A stretch of DNA of 64,000 nt from Planctomonas sp. JC2975 (GTDB lineage: Bacteria; Actinomycetota; Actinomycetes; Actinomycetales; Microbacteriaceae): contig NZ_JABEKS010000002.1 in assembly GCF_012985205.1 (NCBI RefSeq), positions 434,001 to 498,000 of the forward strand, given 5' to 3'. Shown here piece by piece: positions 25,426-34,482 of this stretch; the stretch's first letter is position 1, and each line of letters starts with the position of its first letter. Position numbers and translations under genes: made by a program. The notes under the pieces were generated by a model. The model was not told the DNA's origin, made no database searches, and saw only the letters and a list, made by a program, of their open reading frames with translations.

Positions 25426-25453
25426 GTGGCGGCTCAGTGGTGGCGGCTCAGTG
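25426..25453 (+). repeat. 14-bp perfect tandem repeat
   Basis: GTGGCGGCTCAGTG occurs twice head to tail (25426-25439, 25440-25453) in the gap between the convergent serine hydrolase and ROK genes. A partial third copy (GCGTGGGCTC) follows. It may be slippage-generated and has no clear function. Confidence 0.7.
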
Positions 25454-25503
25454 GCGTGGGCTCGACAGCGTCGGCGCGCCGGCGTCGACACGGCTGCGTC
25501 GGT

Positions 25504-26448
25504 TCAGAGCGGCGGGAGCAACTCCGCACGGTGCACGAGCGCGGCCGCGCCGATGAGCGGACCCTCCCCGGAGAGTCCGGACGGCACGACCCGCACCTTG
25601 CGCACGAAGCCGAAGTAGTGCGACGCGATCGTCGCGTTGATCACGTCGAAGAGGTCGGGCGTCGCCTGCGAGAACCCGCCGCCGATGGCCACCAGCTCCA
25701 GGTCGAGGAGCGCGGTGGCGCTGGCGATGGCCTGTCCGACCGCGTGACCGGTGCGCTCGATGGCCTCACGCGCGATCGGATCGCCGGCCGCGTAGGCCGC
25801 AGCCAGGGTCTCGCCGGTCTCTCCGGCGAACCCGCGTCGGCGTGCCCAGGCGACGGTGTGCGGACCGCTGGCGATGGCCTCGAGCGACGTCGCCTTGCCG
25901 AACGTGTCCTCGCCTTGGAAGTCGGCGACCTCGACGTGTCCGATGTGGCCCGCGTTGCCGGTGGGCCCGGTGATGACCCGTCCGCCGACGATGAGGCCGC
26001 CGCCGATGCCTGTGGAGATCACCATGCCCATCACGTTGTCGACGCCCTGGGCCGCCCCCACCCAGTGCTCGGCCATCGTGATGGCGACGCCGTCCATCTC
26101 CAGCGTCACCGGTGCGTCCACGCCCGCGTCGGCGAGCACTGATGCGGCGAAGGAGCGGAGGTCGTAGTCGCGCCAGTTCGGCACGTTCAGGGGCGAGACC
26201 AGCCCGCGGGCGCGATCGATCGGCCCGGCGCATCCGATTCCGACGCCGACGATCGACCGCCCGTCGAGCGCCCCGAGCGCGGAGGTCATGACCTCGCGCA
26301 CAGAGGTCTCCAGCTCCGAGACGGTCGCGTGGCGTCCGGTGGGTGCGCGGTGCCGCGAACCCTCGATCACCTCGCCGTCCGACGCGACGAGGGCTGACTC
26401 GACTTTGGTGCCGCCGAAGTCGACGGCGAGAGCGAGGGGCGTGGTCAT
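25504..26448 (-). CDS. ROK-family sugar kinase-like protein lacking the zinc motif
   Basis: This 314-residue protein has the N-terminal phosphate motif LAVDFGGTKVESALV and the later VMGMVISTGIGGGLIVGG, both ROK hallmarks. The ROK zinc motif (CxCGxxGCxE), which should follow GHIGHVEV, is absent and reads ADFQGEDTFGKATSLE instead. The catalytic Asp region is TLEMDGVAITMAEHW. No helix-turn-helix is present, so it is kinase-like, not a repressor. Glucose or N-acetylmannosamine kinases are family examples. TAGCCT sits six bases before the ATG. Confidence 0.88.
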   Translation of the reverse strand: MTTPLALAVDFGGTKVESALVASDGEVIEGSRHRAPTGRHATVSELETSVREVMTSALGALDGRSIVGVGIGCAGPIDRARGLVSPLNVPNWRDYDLRSFAASVLADAGVDAPVTLEMDGVAITMAEHWVGAAQGVDNVMGMVISTGIGGGLIVGGRVITGPTGNAGHIGHVEVADFQGEDTFGKATSLEAIASGPHTVAWARRRGFAGETGETLAAAYAAGDPIAREAIERTGHAVGQAIASATALLDLELVAIGGGFSQATPDLFDVINATIASHYFGFVRKVRVVPSGLSGEGPLIGAAALVHRAELLPPL

Positions 26449-26581
26449 GCATCAAGGCTATTGGAGCGACGGGCGTGTTCTGAGCGCGCACCGGACCGAT
26501 GCGTGCTGTGCAGTCCCGACGCGTGGTCACCCTCGCCACGACGTGGGCGCAACAGCTGGAAGCAGAGCAGACCTCAGCGAC

Positions 26582-27913
26582 TCAGTCGCGCGCGACGAGG
26601 GCGAGCGACGGAATGCGTCCGCGTCGCTTCAACGCGAGTCGCAGGCGCGACCGCTGCATCATCAGCGCTCCGACGACGATCGCCGTCGTCAGCGGCACGA
26701 GACCGGAGACCGCGAGCCCCCAGTCGGGTCCGTACCGTTCGACGATCCATCCCATCACCGGGCCGCCGAGCGCCTGTCCGCCCAGCTGCACGAGGATGTA
26801 CAGCGCCATCACACGCCCGCGGATGCCGAGGTTCGTCGACATCTGCACCAGCGAGTTCGCGCTCGTGAGGAACAGCAGGCTCGCCGCACCACTGGCCATC
26901 ATGAGCACCGCGAACACGATCATGTCGGGGGAGAGGGCAGCGGATGCCTGCACCACCCCGAGCACAGCGGCCCCGCCGATCACGAGCCGCAGGCTCACCC
27001 CCATGCGTCGTGTCGACAGCACGGCCCCGGTGAGGGCGCCAACGGCGACCAGGGCGTTGAAGAAGCCGTAGCCGGCGGACCCCACCTTGTAGACATCGTT
27101 CGCAAAGGCGGCGAGGAGCACGGGCATCGTGTACGCGAACATCGCCACGGCGCCCAGGATGATGATCGTGAACAGGATCGACGGTTTCTGAGCCGCGTAC
27201 CGCAGGCCTTCGGCGAGCTGCCCTTTGCCTCGCGCGGCGACGGGTGTGTGCAGCAGTTCCTTCGTGTTCATCATGCCGAGTGCGCCGACCACGACGAGGC
27301 AGGCGAACGAGTTGATGACGAAGGCCCATCCGCTTCCGACCGCCGAGATGGCGATGCCGCCGACGGCCGGTCCGATCAGCGCACCGAGCTGGAACGTCGA
27401 TGAGTTGAGGCTGATCGCGTTGCGAAGCAGGCGCGGCCCGACGATCTCGTTGACGAAGACCTGGCGGGCCGGGTTGTCCACGACGGTGACGAACCCGCCG
27501 ACGAACGCGAGCGCCCAGATGTGCCACACCTGCACCGTTCCGGTCAGGATGAGCACGGCGAGGATCGCCGCGAGCAGGGCCGCGGTGGACTGCGTCAGCA
27601 TGAGCAGCATCCGCTTCGAGTAGCGGTCGGCGATGACGCCGCCCAGCAGGCCGAAGATCAGCATCGGCGCGAACTGCATCGCGACGGTCACCCCGACCGC
27701 CGTCACGCTGCCGGAGAGCTGCAGCACGAGCCAGTCCTGGGCGACGCGCTGCATGCCGAGCGCCGTCGTGGCGACCACCTGAGCGCCGGCGTACAGCCGG
27801 TAGTTCGGAACGGCCAGCGAGGAAAACGTCTCGCGCCACGGAGGGCGGTGCTGGGGTACGGGTACGGGTGCGGTGAGGAGCGTGTCGACGGATGAGTGCG
27901 CAGGAGCGGTCAC
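26582..27913 (-). CDS. MFS transporter, EntS/MFS_3-like
   Basis: This protein of about 443 residues has roughly 12 helices. Motifs include LAVPNYRLYAGAQVVATTAL at the first helix, VIADRYSKRMLLMLTQS (motif A) and DNPARQVFVNEIVG, all typical of the enterobactin-exporter-like MFS_3 family. An ATG at 27976 would add 21 residues rich in rare TTA/TTG/AAA codons, so the GTG at 27913 is preferred. It is divergent from a LysR regulator that probably controls it. Confidence 0.88.
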   Translation of the reverse strand: MTAPAHSSVDTLLTAPVPVPQHRPPWRETFSSLAVPNYRLYAGAQVVATTALGMQRVAQDWLVLQLSGSVTAVGVTVAMQFAPMLIFGLLGGVIADRYSKRMLLMLTQSTAALLAAILAVLILTGTVQVWHIWALAFVGGFVTVVDNPARQVFVNEIVGPRLLRNAISLNSSTFQLGALIGPAVGGIAISAVGSGWAFVINSFACLVVVGALGMMNTKELLHTPVAARGKGQLAEGLRYAAQKPSILFTIIILGAVAMFAYTMPVLLAAFANDVYKVGSAGYGFFNALVAVGALTGAVLSTRRMGVSLRLVIGGAAVLGVVQASAALSPDMIVFAVLMMASGAASLLFLTSANSLVQMSTNLGIRGRVMALYILVQLGGQALGGPVMGWIVERYGPDWGLAVSGLVPLTTAIVVGALMMQRSRLRLALKRRGRIPSLALVARD

Positions 27914-28006
27914 GATGGCTTTTCGAGTAAGTGGCTGATCGAACGTGTATTTCAACGCTAAGGTTCGAGCGACCATTCCGCGAACTAATCGGAGCTATAA
28001 CTACTA

Positions 28007-28033
28007 TTGCGTTCGCGAATATATAATCCGAAC
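28007..28033 (+). promoter_or_regulatory. Leaderless LysR promoter with palindrome
   Basis: A consensus TATAAT (28022-28027) ends six bases before the ATG of the LysR gene, so transcription should start at the start codon. The 8-bp palindrome TTCGCGAA (28011-28018) lies just upstream and could be the autoregulatory LysR site shared with the divergent transporter. Confidence 0.6.
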
Positions 28034-28879
28034 ATGTTCGATCCGGATCTCCTCGCCACGTTCCTCGCCGTCGCCGAAACCGGCAGTTTCACCAGGGCCG
28101 CCGAACGGCTCGGGCTGAGCCAACCGACCGTGAGCCAGCACGTCGCGCGTCTTGAACGGGCAGCGGGCCGTACGCTCGTCGACCGCGACACCCGACAGGT
28201 GCGACTGACCGACAACGGGGATGCCATGGCAGGGTTCGCGCGCAGCATCCTCGCCGCGCACGCGGCGGCCGACAGCTACTTCACGGGAACCGCGATGCGG
28301 GGACGTCTGCGTTTCGGTGCTGCGGACGACCTGGCCATCACGCAGCTGCCGAGCATCCTCCGCGACTTCCGGCAGGCGTATCCGCAGATCAACCTCGAGC
28401 TCACGGTCAGCCAGTCCACGCCGCTCTATCGGCGGCTGAAGGCCGGGCAGCTCGACCTCATCTTCATCAAGCAGATGGCCGGATCGCCTGACGGGGATCG
28501 GGTGAGCACCGACGACCTGGTCTGGATGGGGCTCGACAAGACGGAGCTGGGGCCAGGCGATCCCGTGCCGCTCATCGCGTACCAGGATCCGAGCATCAGC
28601 AAGCAGATGGCCATCGACGCGCTCGAGGCCGCGGGCCGTGTCTGGCGCATCACGTGCAACACGCGAGAGGTCAACGGCGTGCTCGCAGCGGTCCGCGCCG
28701 GACTGGGCGTCGCGCCCTTCCCTCGCACGATCATCCCGAACGACCTCGTCAAAGTGACGAACCGTCTCGGGCTGCCGGAGCTTGGCCAGGTCGAATTCAG
28801 CCTGCTGTCGAATCCGCGTGCGGCAGCTGAGCCGGTCGCAGCGCTCACCCGAGCGATCATGGGCCGAACGCTGCACTGA
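28034..28879 (+). CDS. LysR-family transcriptional regulator
   Basis: This 281-residue protein has an N-terminal winged helix (MFDPDLLATFLAVAETGSFT, then AAERLGLSQPTVSQHVARLE) and a periplasmic-binding-protein-like effector domain from about residue 90. The effector domain is slightly short but complete. It is divergent from the EntS-like MFS gene, the normal LysR arrangement for a regulated transporter. Translation is probably leaderless. Confidence 0.93.
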   Translation: MFDPDLLATFLAVAETGSFTRAAERLGLSQPTVSQHVARLERAAGRTLVDRDTRQVRLTDNGDAMAGFARSILAAHAAADSYFTGTAMRGRLRFGAADDLAITQLPSILRDFRQAYPQINLELTVSQSTPLYRRLKAGQLDLIFIKQMAGSPDGDRVSTDDLVWMGLDKTELGPGDPVPLIAYQDPSISKQMAIDALEAAGRVWRITCNTREVNGVLAAVRAGLGVAPFPRTIIPNDLVKVTNRLGLPELGQVEFSLLSNPRAAAEPVAALTRAIMGRTLH

Positions 28880-29049
28880 GCGCCGGACCCGTCCGCTCAT
28901 CCCTTCACCGGTTCCTCGGCGCCTTCGCTCGAACCGTTGCCCGGTCCGGATGCTCACCCCGCTCGAGTGTGCAGATAATGCTCTTCGGGAGACGGGTGCG
29001 AGCGTTTTCTGCACGCTCAACGGGAGCCTGGTCTCATGCCAGCGCTCAG

Positions 29050-29080
29050 ATGAGCACAGGATGCCGCACGCGTTGCTCAT
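29050..29080. promoter_or_regulatory. Inverted repeat, probable DeoR operator
   Basis: ATGAGCA (29050-29056) and TGCTCAT (29074-29080) form a perfect 7-bp inverted repeat with a 17-base spacer, 32 bases before the deoR start. A second inverted pair, GAGCGT (29000-29005) and ACGCTC (29013-29018), lies upstream. Widely spaced palindromes suit tetrameric SorC/DeoR-type repressors. Confidence 0.5.
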
Positions 29081-29112
29081 AAGTGGAGCCGGTTCGTATT
29101 CTGGAAAGCGCT

Positions 29113-30096
29113 ATGAACTCCTCAGACGAACTGCTCGCCGTGCGGGCCGCAGAGCTGTATTACGACGAGGGACGCACGCAGGACGAGATCGGAGCCGCGC
29201 TGCACATCACGCGCTGGAAGGTCGGTCGCCTGCTGGCGCAGGCGCGGGCCGCCGGCATCGTGCGCATCGAGATCGTGCATCCGCGCGCCCGCCGCGTGCT
29301 CGCCGAGCAGGCGGTGAAGAAGCGGTACGGACTGAACGACATCGTCGTCGCCTCGTCGGCCGGCGTCTCCTCGCCCGACGAGCTGCAACGCCGTGTCGCC
29401 CAGGCCGCCGCCGACTACCTCGCTGCGATGCGCCCTGCACCCCAGACGCTCGGCGTGAGCTGGGGCCGCACGATGCACGACGTCGCGGCATGCCTTCCGC
29501 GAGGATGGGCGCACGGCGTCGGCGTCGTGCAGATCAACGGCGGGCTCAGCCTCACGAAGTACGGGGACACCGCGTCGGCGACGGCGCTCGTGATCGCGCA
29601 GAAGGCGGCGGGATCCGCTCACGTGCTGCCGATCCCCGCCATCCTCGAGCACACCGCCACCAAGCGCAGCATCGAGCGGGACCGCGCCATCGCCGGCGTG
29701 CTCGACCGGGCGGCGCACGCAGAGGCGTACCTGTTCAGCGCCGGCGTCGCCGGTGCGGACTCCGCGCTCGTGCACAGCGGATACCTGACGGCCGCGGAGG
29801 TTGACGCGCTCGTCTGCAAGGGAGCGGTCGGCGACGTCATCGGCCGCTTCGTCGGTGCGGACGGCAAGCCCGTCGACGCGGAACTGGACTCGCGAACGGT
29901 CGGCCTCTCGCTCGACCGCATCAAGGCCGCCAAGACGGCGATCGCGGTCGTCGCAGGCGATGGCAAGCACGAGGTCGCGAGAGCGTTGGTCACCAACGGC
30001 CTCTGCACGGTGCTCATCACCGACGACCAGACGGCCGCCGCCCTGCTCGAAGAGCCGGCCGTCGCGGACCAGACCCTCGGAAAGCAGGCGTCATGA
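29113..30096 (+). CDS. deoR: SorC-family DeoR-like repressor of deoxyribonucleoside catabolism
   Basis: This 327-residue protein has an N-terminal helix-turn-helix (LLAVRAAELYYDEGRTQDEI, ITRWKVGRLLAQAR, residues 5-50) and a SorC/DeoR sugar-phosphate-binding domain (about 60-320). This is the Bacillus DeoR architecture, not the Escherichia coli type. Deoxyribose-5-phosphate is the expected inducer. The stop overlaps the deoC ATG (ATGA), so it is co-expressed with the pathway it controls. GGAAAG precedes the ATG at 29113. Confidence 0.92.
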   Translation: MNSSDELLAVRAAELYYDEGRTQDEIGAALHITRWKVGRLLAQARAAGIVRIEIVHPRARRVLAEQAVKKRYGLNDIVVASSAGVSSPDELQRRVAQAAADYLAAMRPAPQTLGVSWGRTMHDVAACLPRGWAHGVGVVQINGGLSLTKYGDTASATALVIAQKAAGSAHVLPIPAILEHTATKRSIERDRAIAGVLDRAAHAEAYLFSAGVAGADSALVHSGYLTAAEVDALVCKGAVGDVIGRFVGADGKPVDAELDSRTVGLSLDRIKAAKTAIAVVAGDGKHEVARALVTNGLCTVLITDDQTAAALLEEPAVADQTLGKQAS

Positions 30097-31076
30097 CCCT
30101 CGACCTCGCCCGCACCGTCGTCGGCACCGAGCTCAGCGAGCGCAGCCTGCGCGGATTCGTGCTCGGGCTGCCGGGAGTGGACGCCGTCGGCCTCGAGCAG
30201 CGCGCCGCATCTCTCGCGACGCGGTCCATCAAGACGACGTCGAAGAAGCAGGCGCTGGACACGATCGTGTCCCTCATCGACCTGACTACGCTCGAGGGCG
30301 CCGACACCCCCGGCAAGGTGCGATCCCTCGCCGCCAAGGCCGTGCTGCCGGATCCGTCGGACCCGACCTGTCCGCGCGTCGCGGCCGTGTGCGTGTACGG
30401 GGACCTCGTGCCCGTCGCCGTCGAGGCGCTCGGTGCCGCGCACGTCGCCTCAGGCGGCACGGTGTCCGTCGCCGCCGTCGCGACGGCGTTCCCGAGCGGG
30501 CGTGCCTCGCTGAACGTGAAGCTTGCGGACACCGCCGACGCGGTGGCCGGCGGTGCCGATGAGATCGACATGGTCATCGACCGTGGCGCCTTCCTCTCTG
30601 GCCGCTACACCGAGGTGTTCGACGAGATCGTGGCCGTCAAGGAGGCCTGCCGCCGTCCCGACGGCTCGAGCGCCCACCTCAAGGTCATCCTGGAGACCGG
30701 CGAACTCGCCACCTACGACAACGTTCGGCGAGCGTCTTGGCTGGCGATCCTGGCCGGCGCGGACTTCATCAAGACGTCCACCGGAAAGGTGTCGCCGGCG
30801 GCGACGCTCCCGGTGACGCTGCTGATGCTCGAGGTGGTGCGGGACTGGCATCGCCTCACCGGCGAACTCGTCGGGGTCAAGCCGGCCGGCGGCATCCGCA
30901 CGTCGAAGGATGCCGTTCGCTACCTCGTCACGGTCGCGGAGACCGCGGGCGAACGCTGGCTCGACCCTCACCTGTTCCGCTTCGGCGCGTCCAGCCTGCT
31001 CAACGACGTGCTGCTGCAACGACAGAAGCTGACGACCGGTCATTACTCCGGCGCCGACTACGTGACCATCGACTAG
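30093..31076 (+). CDS. deoC: Deoxyribose-phosphate aldolase
   Basis: This 327-residue enzyme cleaves 2-deoxyribose-5-phosphate to acetaldehyde and glyceraldehyde-3-phosphate. FIKTSTGKVSPAAT contains the Schiff-base Lys, GADEIDMVIDRGAFLSG and LKVILETGEL are conserved active-site strands, and GVKPAGGIRTSKDA holds the second Lys. It is longer than the roughly 220-260-residue bacterial form, with an N-terminal extension as in eukaryotic-like DERA. It is followed by aldehyde dehydrogenase genes that would consume the acetaldehyde. Confidence 0.97.
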   Translation: MTLDLARTVVGTELSERSLRGFVLGLPGVDAVGLEQRAASLATRSIKTTSKKQALDTIVSLIDLTTLEGADTPGKVRSLAAKAVLPDPSDPTCPRVAAVCVYGDLVPVAVEALGAAHVASGGTVSVAAVATAFPSGRASLNVKLADTADAVAGGADEIDMVIDRGAFLSGRYTEVFDEIVAVKEACRRPDGSSAHLKVILETGELATYDNVRRASWLAILAGADFIKTSTGKVSPAATLPVTLLMLEVVRDWHRLTGELVGVKPAGGIRTSKDAVRYLVTVAETAGERWLDPHLFRFGASSLLNDVLLQRQKLTTGHYSGADYVTID

Positions 31077-31139
31077 CGGGCTTCCACGCGTGCGAACCCG
31101 ACTAGCGGATGCCATCCCCTGAGCCCGACTGGAGCCTCG

Positions 31140-32765
31140 ATGACCTTCCTCGATTACGCGCCGGCTCCCGAGTCGCGCGCCATCCTCCACCTCAAGCCCT
31201 CGTACGGGCTCTTCATCGACGGAGAGTTCGTCGACGGACACGGTGAAGCCTTCCGCACGATCTCCCCGGCCTCCGAGGAGACCATCGCGGAGATCTCCAC
31301 CGCCGACGACCACGACGTCGACCTCGCCGTGCAGGCGGCACGGCGTGCGTTCGATCGGGTCTGGTCGAAGCTGAGCGGCGCGGACCGCGGCAAATACCTG
31401 TTCCGCATCGCGCGTCTCGTGCAGGAGCGAGCGCGCGAGCTCGCTGTGGCGGAGAGCCTCGACAACGGCAAGCCGATCAAGGAGAGCCGCGACGTCGACG
31501 TCCCCCTCGTCGCAGCCTGGTTCTTCTACTACGCGGGATGGGCCGACAAGCTGGACTACGCCGGCCTCGGGCCGTCGCCGCGAGCGCTCGGGGTCGCCGG
31601 GCAGGTCATCCCGTGGAACTTCCCGCTGCTCATGCTGGCCTGGAAGATCGCGCCTGCGCTCGCCGCGGGCAACACCGTCGTGTTGAAGCCGGCGGAGACC
31701 ACGCCCCTGACGGCGCTGCTCTTCGCGGAGATCGTGCAGCAGGCCGGTCTTCCTGCAGGCGTCGTCAACATCGTGACGGGTGCGGGGGAGACGGGCCGCG
31801 CGGTCGTGAACCATCCGGATGTCGACAAGGTCGCCTTCACCGGATCGACGGCCGTCGGCCGCGAGATCGCCCGGTCCATCGCGGGCACGAGCAAGAAGGT
31901 GACCCTCGAGCTCGGCGGCAAGGCTGCGAACATCGTGTTCGACGACGCACCGATCGACCAGGCCATCGAGGGCATCGTCAACGGCATCTTCTTCAACCAG
32001 GGACACGTCTGCTGCGCCGGATCCCGCCTTCTCGTTCAGGAGAGCGTGCACGACGAGGTCGTCGACCGGCTGAAGACGCGACTCGGCACGTTGCGGCTCG
32101 GCGATCCGTTGGACAAGAACACCGATATCGGCGCCATCAACTCGGCTGAGCAGCTCCAGCGCATCCGTGAGCTGAGCGACATCGGCGAGGCGGAGGGCGC
32201 CCAGCGCTGGACGGCGGACTGCGCCATCCCCGACAACGGCTTCTGGTTCGCGCCCACCATCTTCGACAACGTGTCCACGTCCAGTCGCATCGCCCGCGAG
32301 GAGATCTTCGGACCCGTGCTGTCCGTGCTCACGTTCCGCACGCCGGACGAGGCCATCGCCAAGGCGAACAACACCCCGTACGGGCTCTCCGCCGGCATCT
32401 GGACCGACAAGGGCAGCCGCATCCTCGCCGTCGCCGACAGGTTGCGTGCCGGCGTGGTGTGGGCGAACACGTTCAACAGGTTCGACCCCGCCTCGCCGTT
32501 CGGCGGGTACAAGGAGTCCGGATACGGCCGCGAGGGTGGTCGCCACGGGCTTGCCGCCTACTTGAAGCAGTCGACATCCGTCGTGCGAGTGACGGCCACT
32601 TCGAAGGCCCTGATCCCGTCGGCTGCGAAGGCTGTTGCCGGGTCGGCCGCGGACACCGGCAAGACGCAGAGTCGCACGACGTCGGCCACAACCGCCCGGA
32701 GGGCGACCGGCGCGAAGGCTTCCGGCGCGAAGACTTCCAGCACGAAGAAGGGATCCGCACAGTGA
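31140..32765 (+). CDS. Aldehyde dehydrogenase with Lys/Ala-rich tail
   Basis: This 541-residue protein is an NAD-dependent ALDH. The general-base Glu is near residue 257 (VTLELGGKAANIVFDD) and the nucleophilic Cys is at 291/292 (NQGHVCCAGSRLLV). IPWNFPLLM and EIFGPVLSV are also present. A low-complexity tail of about 55 residues, rich in Lys, Ala, Ser and Thr, follows the fold and is not usual for ALDHs. Acetaldehyde from DeoC is the likely substrate. GGAG precedes the ATG. The stop overlaps the next gene's GTG (GTGA), so it is translated with its half-length partner. Confidence 0.93.
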   Translation: MTFLDYAPAPESRAILHLKPSYGLFIDGEFVDGHGEAFRTISPASEETIAEISTADDHDVDLAVQAARRAFDRVWSKLSGADRGKYLFRIARLVQERARELAVAESLDNGKPIKESRDVDVPLVAAWFFYYAGWADKLDYAGLGPSPRALGVAGQVIPWNFPLLMLAWKIAPALAAGNTVVLKPAETTPLTALLFAEIVQQAGLPAGVVNIVTGAGETGRAVVNHPDVDKVAFTGSTAVGREIARSIAGTSKKVTLELGGKAANIVFDDAPIDQAIEGIVNGIFFNQGHVCCAGSRLLVQESVHDEVVDRLKTRLGTLRLGDPLDKNTDIGAINSAEQLQRIRELSDIGEAEGAQRWTADCAIPDNGFWFAPTIFDNVSTSSRIAREEIFGPVLSVLTFRTPDEAIAKANNTPYGLSAGIWTDKGSRILAVADRLRAGVVWANTFNRFDPASPFGGYKESGYGREGGRHGLAAYLKQSTSVVRVTATSKALIPSAAKAVAGSAADTGKTQSRTTSATTARRATGAKASGAKTSSTKKGSAQ

Positions 32766-33622
32766 CCCGCCTCGCCGTCCCCAAGACGTACAAGCTGTTC
32801 ATCGGCGGCGCGTTCCCGCGCAGCGAATCCGGCCGCACCTACGAGGTCCTCGGTGCAGACGGGTCGTTCCTCGCCAACGCCGCACTGGCATCCCGCAAGG
32901 ACGCCAGGGATGCTGTCGTCGCCGCCCGCAAGGCCGTGTCCGGTTGGGCGGGCGCGTCCGCGTACAACCGCGGTCAGGTGCTCTACCGGGTGGCCGAGCT
33001 GCTCGAGGGCAGACGCGAGCAGTTCGTCGAGGAGGTGCGGGCATCCGAGGGTCTTTCCCGGCAGGATGCCGCTGCGCAGGTCGACGAGGCGATCGACACA
33101 TGGGTCTGGTATGCGGGCTGGGCGGACAAGTTCGCGCAGGTGACAGGCAACGCGAATCCGGTGGCAGGGGCCTTCTTCAACATCTCCGTGCCGGAGCCGA
33201 CGGGCGTCGTCGCAGTCATCGCGCCTCAGGGCGGGCTGTCGCTGCTCGGGCTCGTCGCCGTCGTCGCGCCGGCGCTCGTCACAGGCAACTCCGTCGTCGT
33301 GGTCGCGGACCAGGAGCACCCGCTCTCGGCGATCTCGCTCGCCGAAGTGCTGGCGACGAGCGACGTGCCGGGCGGCGTCGTCAACGTGCTCACCGGATCC
33401 GCGGCCGAGCTCGCACCGTGGCTGGCCTCGCACGCCGACGTCAACGCCCTCGACCTGACCGGTGCCGCGGCGTTGGACTGGGTCGAACTGCAGATCGCCG
33501 CGGCCGACACGCTCAAGCGCGTGCTCCCGCCGGACGGCGGCTCCGTCGATCTTCGCTCGCTGGAGCGCATTGCCGCCTTCACCGAGACAAAGACGGTCTG
33601 GCACACCAAGAGCATGCGCTGA
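32762..33622 (+). CDS. Truncated ALDH-like protein without catalytic residues
   Basis: This 286-residue protein matches only the first half of an aldehyde dehydrogenase: KTYKLFIGGAFPRSESG at the start, then the Rossmann-like region with PTGVVAVIAPQGGLSLLG and GNSVVVVADQEHPLSAISLA. It ends before the position of the catalytic Cys, and no GQxC motif is present. The frame is open and uses normal codons, so it looks maintained, not decayed. It overlaps the full-length ALDH gene by four bases. A regulatory or structural partner role is inferred. ACCTCC-GCC-GGAGGT at 33634-33648 may be a terminator. Confidence 0.85.
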   Translation: MTRLAVPKTYKLFIGGAFPRSESGRTYEVLGADGSFLANAALASRKDARDAVVAARKAVSGWAGASAYNRGQVLYRVAELLEGRREQFVEEVRASEGLSRQDAAAQVDEAIDTWVWYAGWADKFAQVTGNANPVAGAFFNISVPEPTGVVAVIAPQGGLSLLGLVAVVAPALVTGNSVVVVADQEHPLSAISLAEVLATSDVPGGVVNVLTGSAAELAPWLASHADVNALDLTGAAALDWVELQIAAADTLKRVLPPDGGSVDLRSLERIAAFTETKTVWHTKSMR

Positions 33623-33825
33623 CTGAGCGTTCCACCTCCGCCGGAGGTCCGGCCACGCGAGACCGGCCGACCACGAGGAACGCGCGCGGCTGTGACCGGT
33701 GGGTGCGAACGCTCGGGGTGGCTGCGTTCCGCCGATCGGGTCGCGTCGAGCGCAACCTGTGACATCAACCGGTGGCGTGTTGCGGCCTTCCCGGGTCAAG
33801 ATGGATGTCGGGCAGAAGGAGCGAC

Positions 33826-34410
33826 ATGTCGGAAACGGCGGGGACGGTTTTCGTCGGAGACAGCATCACTGCGAGCGGACGCTGGGACGAGTGGTTTCCA
33901 GAGGACCGCACCCGCAACCTCGGGGTGGGCGGCGACACGACGGATGCGGTGATCGCGCGCCTCGACGAGGTGGTCGCCCTGCAGCCGGACACGATCGTGC
34001 TGCTCATCGGAACGAACGATCTGGCGTGGCGCCGATCGGCCGAGCACATCGTGCGCAACATCGAGACCATTCTCGTGACGTTGCGCAAGGCGCTGCCCGG
34101 CGCACAGCTGCTCGTGCAGTCGGTGATGCCACGCGAGGCGGCGTACGCGGACACGATCAAGGACGTGAACCGCCATCTGTGGCAGTTCGCCTCCACGGTG
34201 CGGGCGCAGTACCTCGACCTCTGGCCGGTGCTCGCAGGACCGGACGGCGCGATCGACCCGGACTGCTCAGACGACTCGCTGCATCTCACAGACCGCGGAT
34301 ACGAGGCATGGCTGTCGGAGCTGCGCGGAGCGCTCGAGACGCTGCACGACGTTCCGCCGACGAGCCGGCCGATCTTGCTGCCGAAGGAGCACATGCGGCA
34401 CCGCCACTAG
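33826..34410 (+). CDS. SGNH/GDSL hydrolase
   Basis: This 194-residue protein has the four SGNH blocks: FVGDSITASG (Ser13), GVGGDTT (Gly), IGTNDLAWR (Asn) and DDSLHLTDRGYEAW (Asp and His). It has no signal peptide, so is probably a cytoplasmic esterase or deacetylase. The ATG at 33826 follows AGAAGGAGCGAC. It stands alone between the deo operon and the macrodomain gene. Confidence 0.9.
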   Translation: MSETAGTVFVGDSITASGRWDEWFPEDRTRNLGVGGDTTDAVIARLDEVVALQPDTIVLLIGTNDLAWRRSAEHIVRNIETILVTLRKALPGAQLLVQSVMPREAAYADTIKDVNRHLWQFASTVRAQYLDLWPVLAGPDGAIDPDCSDDSLHLTDRGYEAWLSELRGALETLHDVPPTSRPILLPKEHMRHRH

Positions 34411-34482
34411 GTGCCGATAGATGGGCATCGATCCAGAGGCCACGCGTGGCGGTCCAGACGTCCGGAATGGTCTGTTGGTTTC

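Noticed and set aside
27914-27976. N-terminal extension of the EntS-like transporter from ATG 27976
   Set aside because: Its codons (TTA, TTG, AAA, ACT) are unlike the rest of the gene and the stretch lies within the divergent promoter region.
30450-32546. Long minus-strand frame opposite deoC and the ALDH
   Set aside because: It is an antisense shadow of recognisable enzymes, with no start signals or domains.
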